Notes: a model not told the origin generated them from the letters alone. A stretch of 64,000 nt of DNA from an uncultured Muribaculaceae bacterium (GCA_910583525.1 CAJTXL010000009.1:32413-96412); one strand, 5' to 3'. Numbered from the stretch's first letter, positions 40,357-50,946 are shown. Numbers and translations are program-made.

Positions 40357-43300
40357 TCAATATTCCTGCCATGATTTTATCTCTATTTTATCGAGTGGCA
40401 AGGTCGTGAAGGCCCTTATGAAGGCCGATGCCAACCTCGGGTTTGTGATGAGCGGAATGTTGAGGTCGACGGCCACACGGCGTATCTTGCGTCCGTTGCT
40501 CAGCTCTGTGCCGGTGAAGTTTTTGGGCATGTTCACCACCAGGTCAACCTGCTTGTTGTGCAACAGGTCGATGGCCTGCGGCTGCATGTCGGGCGTCGAG
40601 GGCCAATAGACTCTTACTGCCGGTATGCCGTTTTCGTTAAGGAACTGGCAAGTGCCCGATGTGGCGTAGATAGTGAGTCCGGCCTTGTGGAGCATATGTG
40701 CCGCGTCGAGCATGTCGGCTTTCTGCTTCGGCGTGCCGGTGCTCAGCAGTACGGCTTTGCGCGGAATGCGCAGGCCTACGGCAAGGAGCGATTTGAGGAT
40801 GGCTTCGTCGGTGTCGTCGCCGAGGCAGCCGACTTCGCCTGTCGATGCCATGTCGACGCCAAGCACGGGGTCGGCACCGCCGAGGCGCGAGAAACTGAAC
40901 TGCGATGCCTTGATGCCCACATAGTCGAGGTCGAATGCGCTTTTCGACGGCTTTTCGACGTGCTGGCCGAGCATGATGCGTGTTGCAAGGTCGATGAAGT
41001 TTATTTTAAGCACTTTCGAGACGAAGGGGAAGCTTCGCGAGGCGCGAAGGTTGCATTCGATGACTTTGATGTCGTTGTTCTTGGCGAGGAACTGTATGTT
41101 GAACGGGCCTGAGATATTTAGTTCACGTGCGATTTTCGCCGAAACTTTCTTTATGCGGCGCATTGTCTCCACATAGAGTTTCTGCGGCGGAAACTGTATT
41201 GTGGCGTCGCCCGAGTGCACTCCGGCAAACTCGATGTGCTCCGAGATTGCGTATGCTTTGATTTCGCCCTTGTCGGCTACGGCGTCCATCTCGATTTCTT
41301 TGGCGTTTTGGATGAACTCGCTGACGACCACGGGATGCTTTTTCGATACGTTGGCGGCGAGTTTGAGGAAGCGCCTCAGCTCGTCGGGGTTTGAGCAGAC
41401 GTTCATGGCGGCGCCCGACAGAACGTAGCTCGGACGCACGAGCACGGGGAAGCCGACTTCTTCTACGAAGCTTTCGATGTCGGCGAAGTCGGTGAGCTCG
41501 CGCCAACGGGGCTGGTCGATGCCGAGGGTGTCGAGCATTGCAGAGAACTTGTGGCGGTCTTCGGCGCGGTCGATGCTCGATGCGGCGGTGCCGAGTATGT
41601 TTACGTGTGCGTCATCGAGGCGTGTGGCGAGGTTGTTGGGTATCTGTCCGCCAACCGATAGAATCACGCCGTGCGGATTTTCGAGTTCGAGTATATCCAT
41701 CACACGTTCGTATGTCAGCTCGTCGAAGTAAAGCCTGTCGCAGATGTCGTAGTCGGTCGATACGGTCTCGGGATTATAGTTGAGCATCACCGAGCGGTAG
41801 CCTTGCTTGCGTGCAGTGAGGAGTGCGTTTACCGAGCACCAGTCGAACTCTACCGACGAGCCTATGCGGTATGCGCCTGAGCCGAGAACCACCACAGAGC
41901 GGTGGTCGCCGGTGTAGTCGACGTCGTTTTCGGTGCCGTTGTAGGTGAGGTAGAGGTAGTTCGTAGCGGCCGGATATTCTGCGGCGAGAGTGTCGATTTG
42001 CTTGACCACGGGTATTATGCCGAGTTCTTTGCGTCGGGCCCTGACAGATGCCATGTGTCTGTCGGTGTCATCGTTGAACGCCTCTTTATATAGCGAGCGC
42101 GCTACTTGGAAGTCACTGAAACCTTGCTGTTTAGCGAGCCGCAACAGCTGTTCGGGGATGTCGTCGGGGCTGTTGTATGCTTTCAGCTCGTTGGATGTGT
42201 CGAATATGTTGCGCAGTTTGTAAAGGAACCAGCGGTCGATTGCGGTGAGCGAGTGTATCTTGTCGACTGAGTATCCGCAGGCGAAGGCTTTGGCGATGGC
42301 GAATATGCGCCTGTCGGTAGGCTCGCTCAGGGCGGCGTCGATGTTTTCGATTGCAAGTTCTTTGTTGTCGACGAAGCCGTGCATGCCCTGGCCTATCATG
42401 CGCAGGCCCTTTTGGATTGCTTCTTCAAATGTACGGCCTATAGCCATCACTTCGCCCACCGATTTCATCGAGGAGCCGATGTGGCGGTCTACGCCGTGGA
42501 ATTTGCCGAGGTCCCAGCGCGGTATCTTGACAACGACGTAGTCGAGTGCCGGCTCGAAGAAGGCCGATGTCGACTGTGTGACGCTGTTGCGGAGGTCGAA
42601 CAGGCCGTATCCGAGCGCGAGTTTGGCGGCAACGAAGGCGAGAGGGTAGCCGGTGGCCTTTGATGCAAGAGCCGACGAACGGCTCAAGCGCGCGTTCACT
42701 TCTATCACGCGGTAGTCCATCGAGGCAGGGTCGTAGGCGTACTGCACGTTGCACTCGCCCACGATGCCTACGTGGCGTACTATTTTTATGGCGATACTTC
42801 GCAGAAAGTGGTAGTCGTCGTTCGACAGGGTCTGCGACGGTGCCACAACGATGCTTTCGCCGGTGTGTATGCCCAGGGGGTCGAAGTTCTCCATGTTGCA
42901 GACGGTGATGCAGTTGTCGAAACGGTCGCGCACGACTTCATATTCGACTTCTTTCCATCCTTTGAGCGATTTTTCGACCAATACCTGGGGCGAGAACGAG
43001 AGCGCTTTTTCGACGAGGGTGCGGAGTTCGCTGTCGTTGTCGCAGAAGCCGCTTCCGAGGCCGCCGAGGGCATAGGCCGCACGCACTATGACAGGGTATC
43101 CGAGTTCCGATGCCACGCGGAGCGCTTCGGCGACGCTTTCTACGGCTTCGCTCTTGATGGTGTTGACGCCGATTTCGTTGAGGCGTTCTACGAACAGCTC
43201 GCGGTCTTCGGTGTCCATGATTGCACGGACAGGCGTGCCGAGCACTTTTACATTGTATTTTTCGAGTACGCCCGAGCGTTCAAGCTCGACGCCGCAGTTC

Positions 43301-43587
43301 AGGGCCGTTTGGCCTCCGAAGGCGAGGAGTATGCCGTCGGGGCGTTCTTTTTCTATGACCCGCTCGACGAAGTAAGGTGTGACAGGCAGGAAGTATATTT
43401 GGTCGGCCATGCCTTCGGATGTCTGCACGGTGGCGATGTTCGGGTTTATGAGCACCGTCTTGACGCCTTCTTCGCGCAGTGCTTTGAGTGCCTGTGCGCC
43501 TGAGTAGTCGAATTCGCCGGCTTCGCCTATCTTGAGGGCGCCGCTGCCGAGAAGCAGCACTTTTTCTATCTTTTGTGACATGTCCAT
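40357..43587 (-). CDS. carB: Carbamoyl-phosphate synthase large subunit
   Basis: A 1076-residue enzyme making carbamoyl phosphate from ammonia, bicarbonate and two ATP for arginine and pyrimidine synthesis. Both ATP-grasp halves are present: the first starts KVLLLGSGALKIGEAGEFDY and the second VVVLGSGAYRIGSSVEFDWC. Typical blocks are LINPNIATVQTSEGMADQIY, LVRPSYVLSGAAMNVC, and the C-terminal MGS-like allosteric domain with YATSGTCQFLNENGI. The ATG overlaps the carA stop by one base (TAATG). Confidence 0.97.
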   Translation of the reverse strand: MDMSQKIEKVLLLGSGALKIGEAGEFDYSGAQALKALREEGVKTVLINPNIATVQTSEGMADQIYFLPVTPYFVERVIEKERPDGILLAFGGQTALNCGVELERSGVLEKYNVKVLGTPVRAIMDTEDRELFVERLNEIGVNTIKSEAVESVAEALRVASELGYPVIVRAAYALGGLGSGFCDNDSELRTLVEKALSFSPQVLVEKSLKGWKEVEYEVVRDRFDNCITVCNMENFDPLGIHTGESIVVAPSQTLSNDDYHFLRSIAIKIVRHVGIVGECNVQYAYDPASMDYRVIEVNARLSRSSALASKATGYPLAFVAAKLALGYGLFDLRNSVTQSTSAFFEPALDYVVVKIPRWDLGKFHGVDRHIGSSMKSVGEVMAIGRTFEEAIQKGLRMIGQGMHGFVDNKELAIENIDAALSEPTDRRIFAIAKAFACGYSVDKIHSLTAIDRWFLYKLRNIFDTSNELKAYNSPDDIPEQLLRLAKQQGFSDFQVARSLYKEAFNDDTDRHMASVRARRKELGIIPVVKQIDTLAAEYPAATNYLYLTYNGTENDVDYTGDHRSVVVLGSGAYRIGSSVEFDWCSVNALLTARKQGYRSVMLNYNPETVSTDYDICDRLYFDELTYERVMDILELENPHGVILSVGGQIPNNLATRLDDAHVNILGTAASSIDRAEDRHKFSAMLDTLGIDQPRWRELTDFADIESFVEEVGFPVLVRPSYVLSGAAMNVCSNPDELRRFLKLAANVSKKHPVVVSEFIQNAKEIEMDAVADKGEIKAYAISEHIEFAGVHSGDATIQFPPQKLYVETMRRIKKVSAKIARELNISGPFNIQFLAKNNDIKVIECNLRASRSFPFVSKVLKINFIDLATRIMLGQHVEKPSKSAFDLDYVGIKASQFSFSRLGGADPVLGVDMASTGEVGCLGDDTDEAILKSLLAVGLRIPRKAVLLSTGTPKQKADMLDAAHMLHKAGLTIYATSGTCQFLNENGIPAVRVYWPSTPDMQPQAIDLLHNKQVDLVVNMPKNFTGTELSNGRKIRRVAVDLNIPLITNPRLASAFIRAFTTLPLDKIEIKSWQEY

Positions 43588-44711
43588 TACTTCAGTAGTG
43601 CTATGAATTCATCGAAAAGGAACTCGGTGTCGCGCGGACCGCTCGACGCTTCGGGGTGGAACTGTGCCGAGAAGAAGGGCAGGCGGCGGTGGCGGATGCC
43701 TTCGTTTGTGCCGTCGTTCATGTTTACGAAGAGCGCTTCCCAATCGTCGGGCAGCGAGCTGCCGTCGACGGCAAAGCCGTGGTTCTGTGATGTCACGAAG
43801 CATTGGTCGGAACCGACGCGCCGTACGGGCTGGTTATGGGAGCGGTGACCGTATTTCAGCTTGTAGGTACGTGCCCATGCCGCTTTTGCAAGGAGCTGGT
43901 TGCCCATGCAGATGCCGCATATGGGGCGTCCGTTCGCCATGGCTCTGCGTATATGCTCAACGGTGGCGGTGGCGAAATCTGGGTTGCCGGGGCCGTTGCT
44001 TATGAAAAGCCCGTCGTAGGGCAGTGCGGTGAAGTCGTAGTCCCATGGCACGCGCACTACGCGCACGCCGCGCCGGAGAAGACAGCGGATGATGTTGTGC
44101 TTGATGCCGCAGTCGACCAGCACAACAGTCTTGCGCCCTTCGCTGTCGGGCGACAGCGGCAGTGTCAGCGGTTCCGGCGCTTCTCCGAGCCTGTTGTAGA
44201 CCACCGGCTCGGGGCATGATGTCTGCGCTATCAGGTTTTCGGCGTTGGGGTCATAAAAATCGACATCGTCGCCTCCCTCAATTGTTATCTTGCCGAGCAT
44301 TGAGCCATGCTGGCGCAGATGCTTGGTGAGGGCTCGGGTGTCGATGCCGTAGATGCCGGGTATTTTTTCTTCCTTTAGCCAGTCGGCGAGCGAACGCTGT
44401 GCCAGCCAATGGCTGTGGTGGAATGCGTAGTCCTGGGCGATGATGGCTCTGCAATGTATCCGTGAGCTTTCGTAGTATCCGTCGAGGGTTTCTTCGCCAC
44501 CCGACGGCGGTACGCCGTAGTTCCCCAGTTGTGGGAATGTGGTGACTAAAATCTGACCCTCGTATGAGGGGTCTGTGAGGCTTTCGGGGTATCCGGTCAT
44601 AGCGGTGTTGAACACCACTTCGCCGGCGGCCGGGCCGTCGAACCCGAAGCTAAAGCCTTGGTAGCAAGTGCCGTCCTGTAGTGTCAGGGTGGCTTTTTTT
44701 GTCGCCTGCAT
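43587..44711 (-). CDS. carA: Carbamoyl-phosphate synthase small subunit
   Basis: A 374-residue glutamine amidotransferase subunit that supplies ammonia to CarB. The N-terminal domain has LTLQDGTCYQGFSFG and FNTAMTGYPESLTDPSY. The class I amidotransferase domain has GLFISNGPGNPDF, the nucleophile in ICGICMGNQLLAKA, and the His-Glu pair in SAQFHPEASSGP. The start at 44711 gives the expected N-terminus. The promoter at 44771-44802 leaves a leader of about 55 nt for the carAB operon. Confidence 0.96.
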   Translation of the reverse strand: MQATKKATLTLQDGTCYQGFSFGFDGPAAGEVVFNTAMTGYPESLTDPSYEGQILVTTFPQLGNYGVPPSGGEETLDGYYESSRIHCRAIIAQDYAFHHSHWLAQRSLADWLKEEKIPGIYGIDTRALTKHLRQHGSMLGKITIEGGDDVDFYDPNAENLIAQTSCPEPVVYNRLGEAPEPLTLPLSPDSEGRKTVVLVDCGIKHNIIRCLLRRGVRVVRVPWDYDFTALPYDGLFISNGPGNPDFATATVEHIRRAMANGRPICGICMGNQLLAKAAWARTYKLKYGHRSHNQPVRRVGSDQCFVTSQNHGFAVDGSSLPDDWEALFVNMNDGTNEGIRHRRLPFFSAQFHPEASSGPRDTEFLFDEFIALLK

Positions 44712-44770
44712 AGCTTGGAGAAGTTGTTGGTTTTGCGTTAGGCCACCTCGCCTGTCGAGGTTTGACCGTA

Positions 44771-44802
44771 CAAAGGTACGAATAAGTCGAGAGCAAAACA
44801 AA
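44771..44802 (-). promoter_or_regulatory. Promoter of carAB
   Basis: TACCTTTG (minus, 44771-44778) with TTTG (44799-44802) 20 nt upstream. Confidence 0.78.
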
Positions 44803-44850
44803 AATTATTTTGGTTTTGCCGTGCCGCAGCATCTAAGACAAAACCGAATG

Positions 44851-44886
44851 TACACAAAAAAAGCGACATTGCCGTCGCTTTTTTTG
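44851..44886 (-). terminator. Terminator of the RND efflux operon
   Basis: AAAAAAAGCGAC (44856-44867) pairs with 44874-44885, with T-runs on both strands. It lies 20 nt past the stop of the outer-membrane channel gene. Confidence 0.85.
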
Positions 44887-44904
44887 TATTAAGGATATTT
44901 CTTT

Positions 44905-46299
44905 TTACCGTCCGCCTCCAAGAGCCTGATAGAGGTTGATGACAGAACGTGCCCGTGCCAGCTCGGTGTTGATTTGGCTGATTTGTGCCGAAAGCAGTCC
45001 TTGTTGTGCCGTGAGCACTTCGAGGTAGTTTGTCGAGCCGGTGGAGTAGAGCATGAGGTCTTTGGTATATTCGACCGACTTCTCGAGGTTTGCGACCTGT
45101 TCGACAAGGAGTGCCGATTTTTCCTGGCTTTTCTCGTATACGGTCAGGGCGTCGCTTACTTCGGCCGAAGCTGACAGGAGAGCATACTCGAAACTGTTGA
45201 GAGCCTGTTTCTGTTGGGCTTTGGAAGCTTTGAGGCGTGCGATGTTCTGGCCGCGTGCGAAAATGGGTGCCGTCAGTGAGCCTGCGAGCTGGTAGAACCA
45301 GTCGCCGGGGTTCTTAATCATTGAACCAAGAAGGTTTGTGAAGCCTCCGTTTGCCACTATGTTGAGTCCCGGGTAGAATGCGGCTCTTGCCGAAGCCGTG
45401 GTGTAGTATGCTGCGGCGAGTGCCTGTTCGGCGGCCTGCACGTCGGGTCTTGCGGCCAACTCGGCCATGGGCACGCCTGCACGCAACACTTGGGGTACGC
45501 TGAGGTCGACCTTGTCGGTGACATCCCATTCCTGCGGAAGGGTGTTCACGAGCAGTGACATGGTGTTGTTGAGGTTGTCGAGCGAGACCTCGAGGTCGGT
45601 GATTGAGGCCAATATACTATAGTAGTTGGCCGATGACTGTACGACGGCGGCTTCAGTGACTCCGCGGCCGGCATTTTTGAGGTCTTTCATCGTCTGCACG
45701 GTCTCTTTCCACAGCTCGGCGGTGCTCCGTGAGAGGCTCAGCTGGTTTCTGACGGCTGCGATAGAGTAGTATGTAGTAGCCACCGCAGATATTATTTGGC
45801 TTCTTACGGCCTGGGCGTATGCTTCGCTCCGGTACAGCGATGCCTGCGCTCCGCGCTTGCTGTTGAGAATCTTGCCGAATATGTCGATTTCCCAGCTAAG
45901 CTGTGCCGGTATGGTGTAGCTCCACGACAGGTCGCTGCCGGCATATGAAGCGCCGGCTCCGTTCGGTGCCAGGGCGAGCGAGGGCAGATAGCTGAGTTTT
46001 GCGCCTTTGAGGTTGGCCTGGGCTATTTCGACGTTCAGCTTGGCGTTGCGCAGGTCTGTGTTGTTCTCCAGCGCCATGTTGATGAGCGAAGCAAGCTTGG
46101 GGTCAGTGAAGACATTCTCCCACAGCAGGTTTCCGAACGCCGCCGAGTCGGTCGGCAGTTCTCTTGCCTCGGCATATGCCTTGGTGAGGACGGTCGATGT
46201 CGGTGTCTCGTATTTTTTGTAGATGCCGCAGCTGCCGAGCATCAGCAGGGCCAATACGGCTACGCCCGTACGGGCTATTTTGGTGAGTTTCATTTCCAT
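44905..46299 (-). CDS. Outer-membrane efflux lipoprotein (TolC/OprM-NodT family)
   Basis: A 464-residue outer-membrane channel for an RND pump. Signal peptide and lipobox LLMLGSCG near Cys 24. The TolC-like repeats show ENNTDLRNAKLNVEIAQANL near residue 70 and the second repeat RPDVQAAEQALAAAYYTTAS near 270. SLALAPNGAGASY and QLSWEIDIFGKI are typical of OprM relatives. The ATG at 46299 overlaps the pump stop (TAATG), so the tripartite system is made from one mRNA. Confidence 0.9.
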   Translation of the reverse strand: MEMKLTKIARTGVAVLALLMLGSCGIYKKYETPTSTVLTKAYAEARELPTDSAAFGNLLWENVFTDPKLASLINMALENNTDLRNAKLNVEIAQANLKGAKLSYLPSLALAPNGAGASYAGSDLSWSYTIPAQLSWEIDIFGKILNSKRGAQASLYRSEAYAQAVRSQIISAVATTYYSIAAVRNQLSLSRSTAELWKETVQTMKDLKNAGRGVTEAAVVQSSANYYSILASITDLEVSLDNLNNTMSLLVNTLPQEWDVTDKVDLSVPQVLRAGVPMAELAARPDVQAAEQALAAAYYTTASARAAFYPGLNIVANGGFTNLLGSMIKNPGDWFYQLAGSLTAPIFARGQNIARLKASKAQQKQALNSFEYALLSASAEVSDALTVYEKSQEKSALLVEQVANLEKSVEYTKDLMLYSTGSTNYLEVLTAQQGLLSAQISQINTELARARSVINLYQALGGGR

Positions 46300-49200
46300 T
46301 ACTGTGCGTATTGCTCGATTTCTTTTTCGATAGTGCCGCCTTTTTCTTCGTTCTGCCACTTGATGGGCTTGATTTTTTCCTGTATTATCTGGAATACGAC
46401 GAAGAGGGCCGGAACGATGAATATCTGACAGAGCATGCCAATCAACATGCCGCCTACAGAGCCTGCTCCGAGAGCGCGGTTGCCGTTGGCGCCTACGCCG
46501 GTCGAGAACATCATGGGCAGAAGGCCGATTACCATTGCAAGCGATGTCATAAGAATCGGTCGCAGACGGGCGCCTGCACCGGCGATTGCGGCGTTGAAGA
46601 TGCTCATGCCCGTGTTGCGCCTTTCGAGAGCGAACTCAACGATAAGGATTGCGTTTTTGGCCAACAGGCCGATAAGCATGATAAGGGCGATTTGCAGATA
46701 TATGTTGTTGGATATGCCGAACATGCGTGCGAAGATGAAAGCGCCGGCAAGGCCGAAGGGCACCGACAAAATCACGGCGAACGGCAGCATATAGCTTTCG
46801 TACTGTGCCGACAGCAGCAGGTATACGAAGAGCAGACAGAGTGCGAAGATGGTCGCGGTGGCGTTTGAGCTTCCGCTGCCGGCTTCTTCGCGCGTCATGC
46901 CGGCGTATTCGTAGCCGTAGCCCTGCGGCAGGGTCTGTGCTGCCACGCGTTCGATGGCGGCGATGGCGTCGCCCGAAGAGTATCCGGGGTTGGGCGTACC
47001 TGTAACCGAAATCGAAGTGAACATGTTGAAGCGGTTCATCAGGTCAGGGCCGTAGACACGGGTGAGCTTGATGAAGTTCGCTATCGGCGCCATTTCGGCA
47101 CCGTTGCGCACCTTGATGTTGTTGAGCGTCTCGGGGTTTATGCGCGCTTCGGGAGCCGCCTGCATCATCACGCGGTAGATTTTGCCGAAGCGGTTGAAGT
47201 TCGACACGTACATGCCGCCGTAGTATCCCTGCAATGTCGACAGCAGGTCGCGCGGCGATATGCCGGCCTGCTTTGCCTTGGCGGCGTCGATGTCAATCAT
47301 ATACTGGGGGAAGGTGGGGTTGAAGGTGGTGTACGCGGCCTGTATCTCGGGCTGCTGGTTGAGCTGTGCGAGGAAGCCCTGAACGACGCCGAAGAATTGG
47401 TTGATGTCGCCGCCGGTGCGGTCCTGCATCTTCATTTCGAAGCCGTTGGTGGCCGAGTAGCCCGTAATCATCGGGGGCGCGAAAATCATCACGCGGCCGT
47501 CGCGTATGTTCTGCGACGTCAGGGCGTAGAGCTGTTGTATTATGGCTTCGGAGCTTTGGCTCTTGGGGCGTTCGCTCCAGTCTTTGAGCTTGATGATGAA
47601 CGCGCCGTATGTCGGGCCTTGTCCGGCAATGAAGCTGTAGCCGTTGATGGCCTGGCGTATTGCGATGCCCGGAATGGTCGCGCACAGCGAGTCGAGCTGG
47701 TTGAGCACCTCGGTAGTGCGTTCCTGCGATGAACCGGCCGGCATATCGACCATCGCGAATATTGTGCCGGTGTCTTCATTGGGCACAAGTGCGCTCGGGG
47801 TCGTCGCCATAAGCCATACGAGGACGGCTACCGAAACAAGCACGGTTGCGAATGCCGTGATTTTGTGCCGTGCGAACCACGATGCGCATTTTTTGTAGCC
47901 CGCGAGGAGTTTGCCGAAGTTCTTTTCGAACGAGCGGTGGAAACGTTTGCCGAACAGTCCCATGACGGTGACTATTGCCACGGCCCATGCTATGCAGCTG
48001 AGGACGACGTTGTGGAAGCCATACCAACCGAGTACCATGAATGTGATGGTGGCTATGAGGAGCACAAAGGTGATGAGGGGATGTATGTCGAGCACGAAAG
48101 CGCGTTTGTAGCGTTTTGCCATGGCCTGACCGGCGGCCTTGTAGGCGTCGCCCATGCGTTTGGCGAGTTTTTCGTCGGGCTGGCCTTCAGCCTTGTGCGG
48201 TTTGAGGAAGATGGCGCAGAGGGCCGGCGACAGCGTAAGCGCGTTCACGGCCGAGAAGCCGATGGCGATTGCCATTGTGAGGCCGAACTGGCGGTAGAAC
48301 ACGCCTGCGGTGCCGGGCATGAACGACACGGGGATGAACACGAGCATCATCACAAGGGTGATTGAGATAAGCGCGCCGGCAATTTCGCCCATGGCGTCGA
48401 TAGATGCCCGTCGCGCCGACGAGTACCCTTGGTCGAGTTTGGCGTGCACCGCTTCGACGACGACTATGGCGTCGTCGACCACAATCGCGATTGCAAGCAC
48501 GAGAGCCGACAGTGTAATGAGGTTGATGGAGAACCCGATAAGGCTCATGGCGAAGAATGTGCCAATGAGAGCCACCGGAATCGCTATTGCCGGGATTAGA
48601 GTTGAGCGTAAATCCTGAAGGAACACATAAACGACGAAGAACACAAGTATGAACGCCTCGATGAGAGTATGGATTACGTTGTTGACCGATGCGTAGAGGA
48701 AGTCGTTGTTGTTCATCGGTATTTCGAAAGCGCAGCCCTGCGGCAGGTCGGCTTTGAGCTTGTCGACAAGTGCGAGACAGTCTTCGATGATTTTCGTTGC
48801 GTTCGAGCCCGGGGTCTGGAACACGATTGCCATTGCGGCGAGGTCGCCGTTGGCGCGGTTCGAGAAGCCGTATGTCACGCGGCCGAGTTCGATGTCGGCA
48901 ACGTCTTTGAGATAGAGCACTTCGCCGTTTGAGCCGGTGCGCACCACTATGTTGCCGAATTCCTCGGGTTTGGACAGACGGCCGCGGTAGCGCATGATGT
49001 ACTGGAACGACTGGTTGCCCTGTTCGCCGAAAGCGCCCGGGGCGGCCTCGACGTTCTGCTCAGCCAAGGCTGCGGTCACGTCGGCAGGCATGAGGTGGTA
49101 CTGGGCCATCACTTCGGGCTTGAGCCATATTCGCATCGAGTAGTCGGCACCGAACGACATCACGTCACCCACGCCGTTTACGCGTTGAAGTTCCGGGATA

Positions 49201-49694
49201 ACGTTGATTTTCATGTAGTTGTCGAGGAACTCGGCAGAGTAGGTAGCGGTGGCCGTGGTGTCGACGAGCGCAACGCCGAGCAGCATCGATGTCTGGCGTT
49301 TACGCGTCTGTATACCCACCTGGTTTACTTCGGAGGGAAGAAGGTTTGCGGCTGCCGACACGCGGTTCTGTACGTCGACGGCTGCCATGTCGGGGTCGAA
49401 GCCCTGTTTGAAATATACGTTGATGGTTGCCGAGCCGGTGTTCGTGGCGGTCGACTCCATATATGTCATGCCTTCGGCGCCGTTGATTGATTCTTCGAGC
49501 GGTGCTATCACAGAGTTTAGCACGGCGGCCGCGTTGGCGCCGTTATATGTTGTGCTTACCGATATTGTCGGGGGCGCGATGTCGGGGTATTGGGTCACCG
49601 GCAGCGATGTCAGGCCGATTAGACCCAGGAGCACGATGAAAATCGAGATTACCGTCGACAGCACCGGGCGGTTTATAAACCTGTCAAGTTTCAT
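46299..49694 (-). CDS. RND multidrug efflux pump, HAE1 (AcrB-like) family
   Basis: An 1131-residue inner-membrane proton antiporter, somewhat longer than AcrB (1049), with extra length around residues 500-570 between helices and in the C-terminal tail. It starts KLDRFINRPVLSTVISIFIV. The transmembrane signature ALVLAIAIVVDDAIVVVEAV holds the proton-relay Asp pair near residue 405. The porter domain shows GAEGMTYMESTATNTGSATI. The second half contains LPQGYGYEYAGMTREEAGSG. The substrate class is hydrophobic or amphiphilic drugs or bile-type compounds, inferred from family. Confidence 0.93.
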   Translation of the reverse strand: MKLDRFINRPVLSTVISIFIVLLGLIGLTSLPVTQYPDIAPPTISVSTTYNGANAAAVLNSVIAPLEESINGAEGMTYMESTATNTGSATINVYFKQGFDPDMAAVDVQNRVSAAANLLPSEVNQVGIQTRKRQTSMLLGVALVDTTATATYSAEFLDNYMKINVIPELQRVNGVGDVMSFGADYSMRIWLKPEVMAQYHLMPADVTAALAEQNVEAAPGAFGEQGNQSFQYIMRYRGRLSKPEEFGNIVVRTGSNGEVLYLKDVADIELGRVTYGFSNRANGDLAAMAIVFQTPGSNATKIIEDCLALVDKLKADLPQGCAFEIPMNNNDFLYASVNNVIHTLIEAFILVFFVVYVFLQDLRSTLIPAIAIPVALIGTFFAMSLIGFSINLITLSALVLAIAIVVDDAIVVVEAVHAKLDQGYSSARRASIDAMGEIAGALISITLVMMLVFIPVSFMPGTAGVFYRQFGLTMAIAIGFSAVNALTLSPALCAIFLKPHKAEGQPDEKLAKRMGDAYKAAGQAMAKRYKRAFVLDIHPLITFVLLIATITFMVLGWYGFHNVVLSCIAWAVAIVTVMGLFGKRFHRSFEKNFGKLLAGYKKCASWFARHKITAFATVLVSVAVLVWLMATTPSALVPNEDTGTIFAMVDMPAGSSQERTTEVLNQLDSLCATIPGIAIRQAINGYSFIAGQGPTYGAFIIKLKDWSERPKSQSSEAIIQQLYALTSQNIRDGRVMIFAPPMITGYSATNGFEMKMQDRTGGDINQFFGVVQGFLAQLNQQPEIQAAYTTFNPTFPQYMIDIDAAKAKQAGISPRDLLSTLQGYYGGMYVSNFNRFGKIYRVMMQAAPEARINPETLNNIKVRNGAEMAPIANFIKLTRVYGPDLMNRFNMFTSISVTGTPNPGYSSGDAIAAIERVAAQTLPQGYGYEYAGMTREEAGSGSSNATATIFALCLLFVYLLLSAQYESYMLPFAVILSVPFGLAGAFIFARMFGISNNIYLQIALIMLIGLLAKNAILIVEFALERRNTGMSIFNAAIAGAGARLRPILMTSLAMVIGLLPMMFSTGVGANGNRALGAGSVGGMLIGMLCQIFIVPALFVVFQIIQEKIKPIKWQNEEKGGTIEKEIEQYAQ

Positions 49695-49738
49695 ATTATG
49701 ATAACTTAAAATTCTACTTTATTTGTGCGGCGATGGTA

Positions 49739-50890
49739 TCATTGAGCGTTCTCGGCACCGGTTTTGGGCTTGATGGGCATGCCTGCGCGCACAGCGGTGC
49801 CGACGCCTTCGATAACGATGCGGTCGCCGTCTTTGAGGCCTGAGGTAACGACGAAGTTCTTGCCGTCGTTGTACGGCTGCACCGTGATGGGCGTAGCAAC
49901 GGTCATGTTATTGTCGTCGAGAGTGTATACGTAGCGCAAATCCTGGACTTCGTATGTCGCTTTCTGGGGAATTACAATCACGCCTTCGCTGTCGCGCGGT
50001 ATGATAATCTGGCCCGTGTTGCCGCTGCGGAGCATTCCCGACGGATTGTCGAAAAGTGCTCGTGCCGAAGCGGCGCCGGTCGAGTTGTCGATGACGCCTG
50101 ATACTGTAGCCACGCGGCCCTTGATGGGATAGCGTGTGCCGTTGGCAAGTTCGAGCTGCACTTCAGGCAGAGCCTTTATGCTTGCATCGATGCTCGATGT
50201 GCCGCCCTGGGTAAGGTCGAGGAGGTCTTTTTCAGAGAAAGAGAAGTAGGCGTATACTTCCGAATTGTCGCTGATGGTTGTCAGCGGCTGTGCCGATGAC
50301 GGCGACGCGAGCGAACCTTCACGGTTGGGGATGGTGCCCACTACGCCGTCGCTCGGTGCGGTCACCGTTGTGTAGGCGAGGTTCTTGCGTGCCGTCACCA
50401 AAGCCGCTTCTGTCTGGGCCTCGGCGGCTTTTGCCTGCGCGAGCTGGTTTGCGGCCATCTGCCATTCGGTTTCGCTGATTATGTTTTTATCGAGGAGCAT
50501 CCGTTTGTTCTGCTCTGTGATTTTTGCTGTAGAAACGGCGCTGCGTGCCGAGTTGAGGTTGGCAAGAGCCTGGTCGACGGCGGCCTGGAACTGCACCTGG
50601 TCGATGGTGAAAAGCGTCTGGCCTTTGTGTACGCGCTGTCCTTCGTCGACATGTACTTTTGTAATGAAACCGCTGATTTGCGGACGGATTGCGATGTCGG
50701 TTTTTCCTTTGAGGGTAACCGGGTAGGAGCTTTCGAAAGCGGCGGTCGAGGGAGCTACCGTCATGACTGCGATTTCAGGAGCCGTCATTCCTTGCTGCTG
50801 AGGCTGTTTGCTGCCGCAAGAGCCTGTTAACATTGCGCCTGAGAGCATTGCTGCGGCAACGCTCGTCAGCGTAAACGCTTTGGTCTTCAT
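49739..50890 (-). CDS. RND periplasmic adaptor (membrane fusion) lipoprotein
   Basis: A 383-residue adaptor that bridges the pump and the outer-membrane channel. Signal peptide with lipobox MLTGSCG. The lipoyl-like segment is IRPQISGFITKVHVDEGQRV and DGVVGTIPNREGSLASP, separated by a helical hairpin (FQAAVDQALANLNSARSAVS). The barrel follows (VYAYFSFSEKDLLDL, VPQKATYEV-like). It is the first gene of the operon, 44 nt before the pump. A promoter and inverted repeats lie upstream. Confidence 0.9.
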   Translation of the reverse strand: MKTKAFTLTSVAAAMLSGAMLTGSCGSKQPQQQGMTAPEIAVMTVAPSTAAFESSYPVTLKGKTDIAIRPQISGFITKVHVDEGQRVHKGQTLFTIDQVQFQAAVDQALANLNSARSAVSTAKITEQNKRMLLDKNIISETEWQMAANQLAQAKAAEAQTEAALVTARKNLAYTTVTAPSDGVVGTIPNREGSLASPSSAQPLTTISDNSEVYAYFSFSEKDLLDLTQGGTSSIDASIKALPEVQLELANGTRYPIKGRVATVSGVIDNSTGAASARALFDNPSGMLRSGNTGQIIIPRDSEGVIVIPQKATYEVQDLRYVYTLDDNNMTVATPITVQPYNDGKNFVVTSGLKDGDRIVIEGVGTAVRAGMPIKPKTGAENAQ

Positions 50891-50946
50891 ATTTATCTTA
50901 TTTCTGAGTGATATCGAAAAAAATTGCTTGTACCTAATGCGATGTG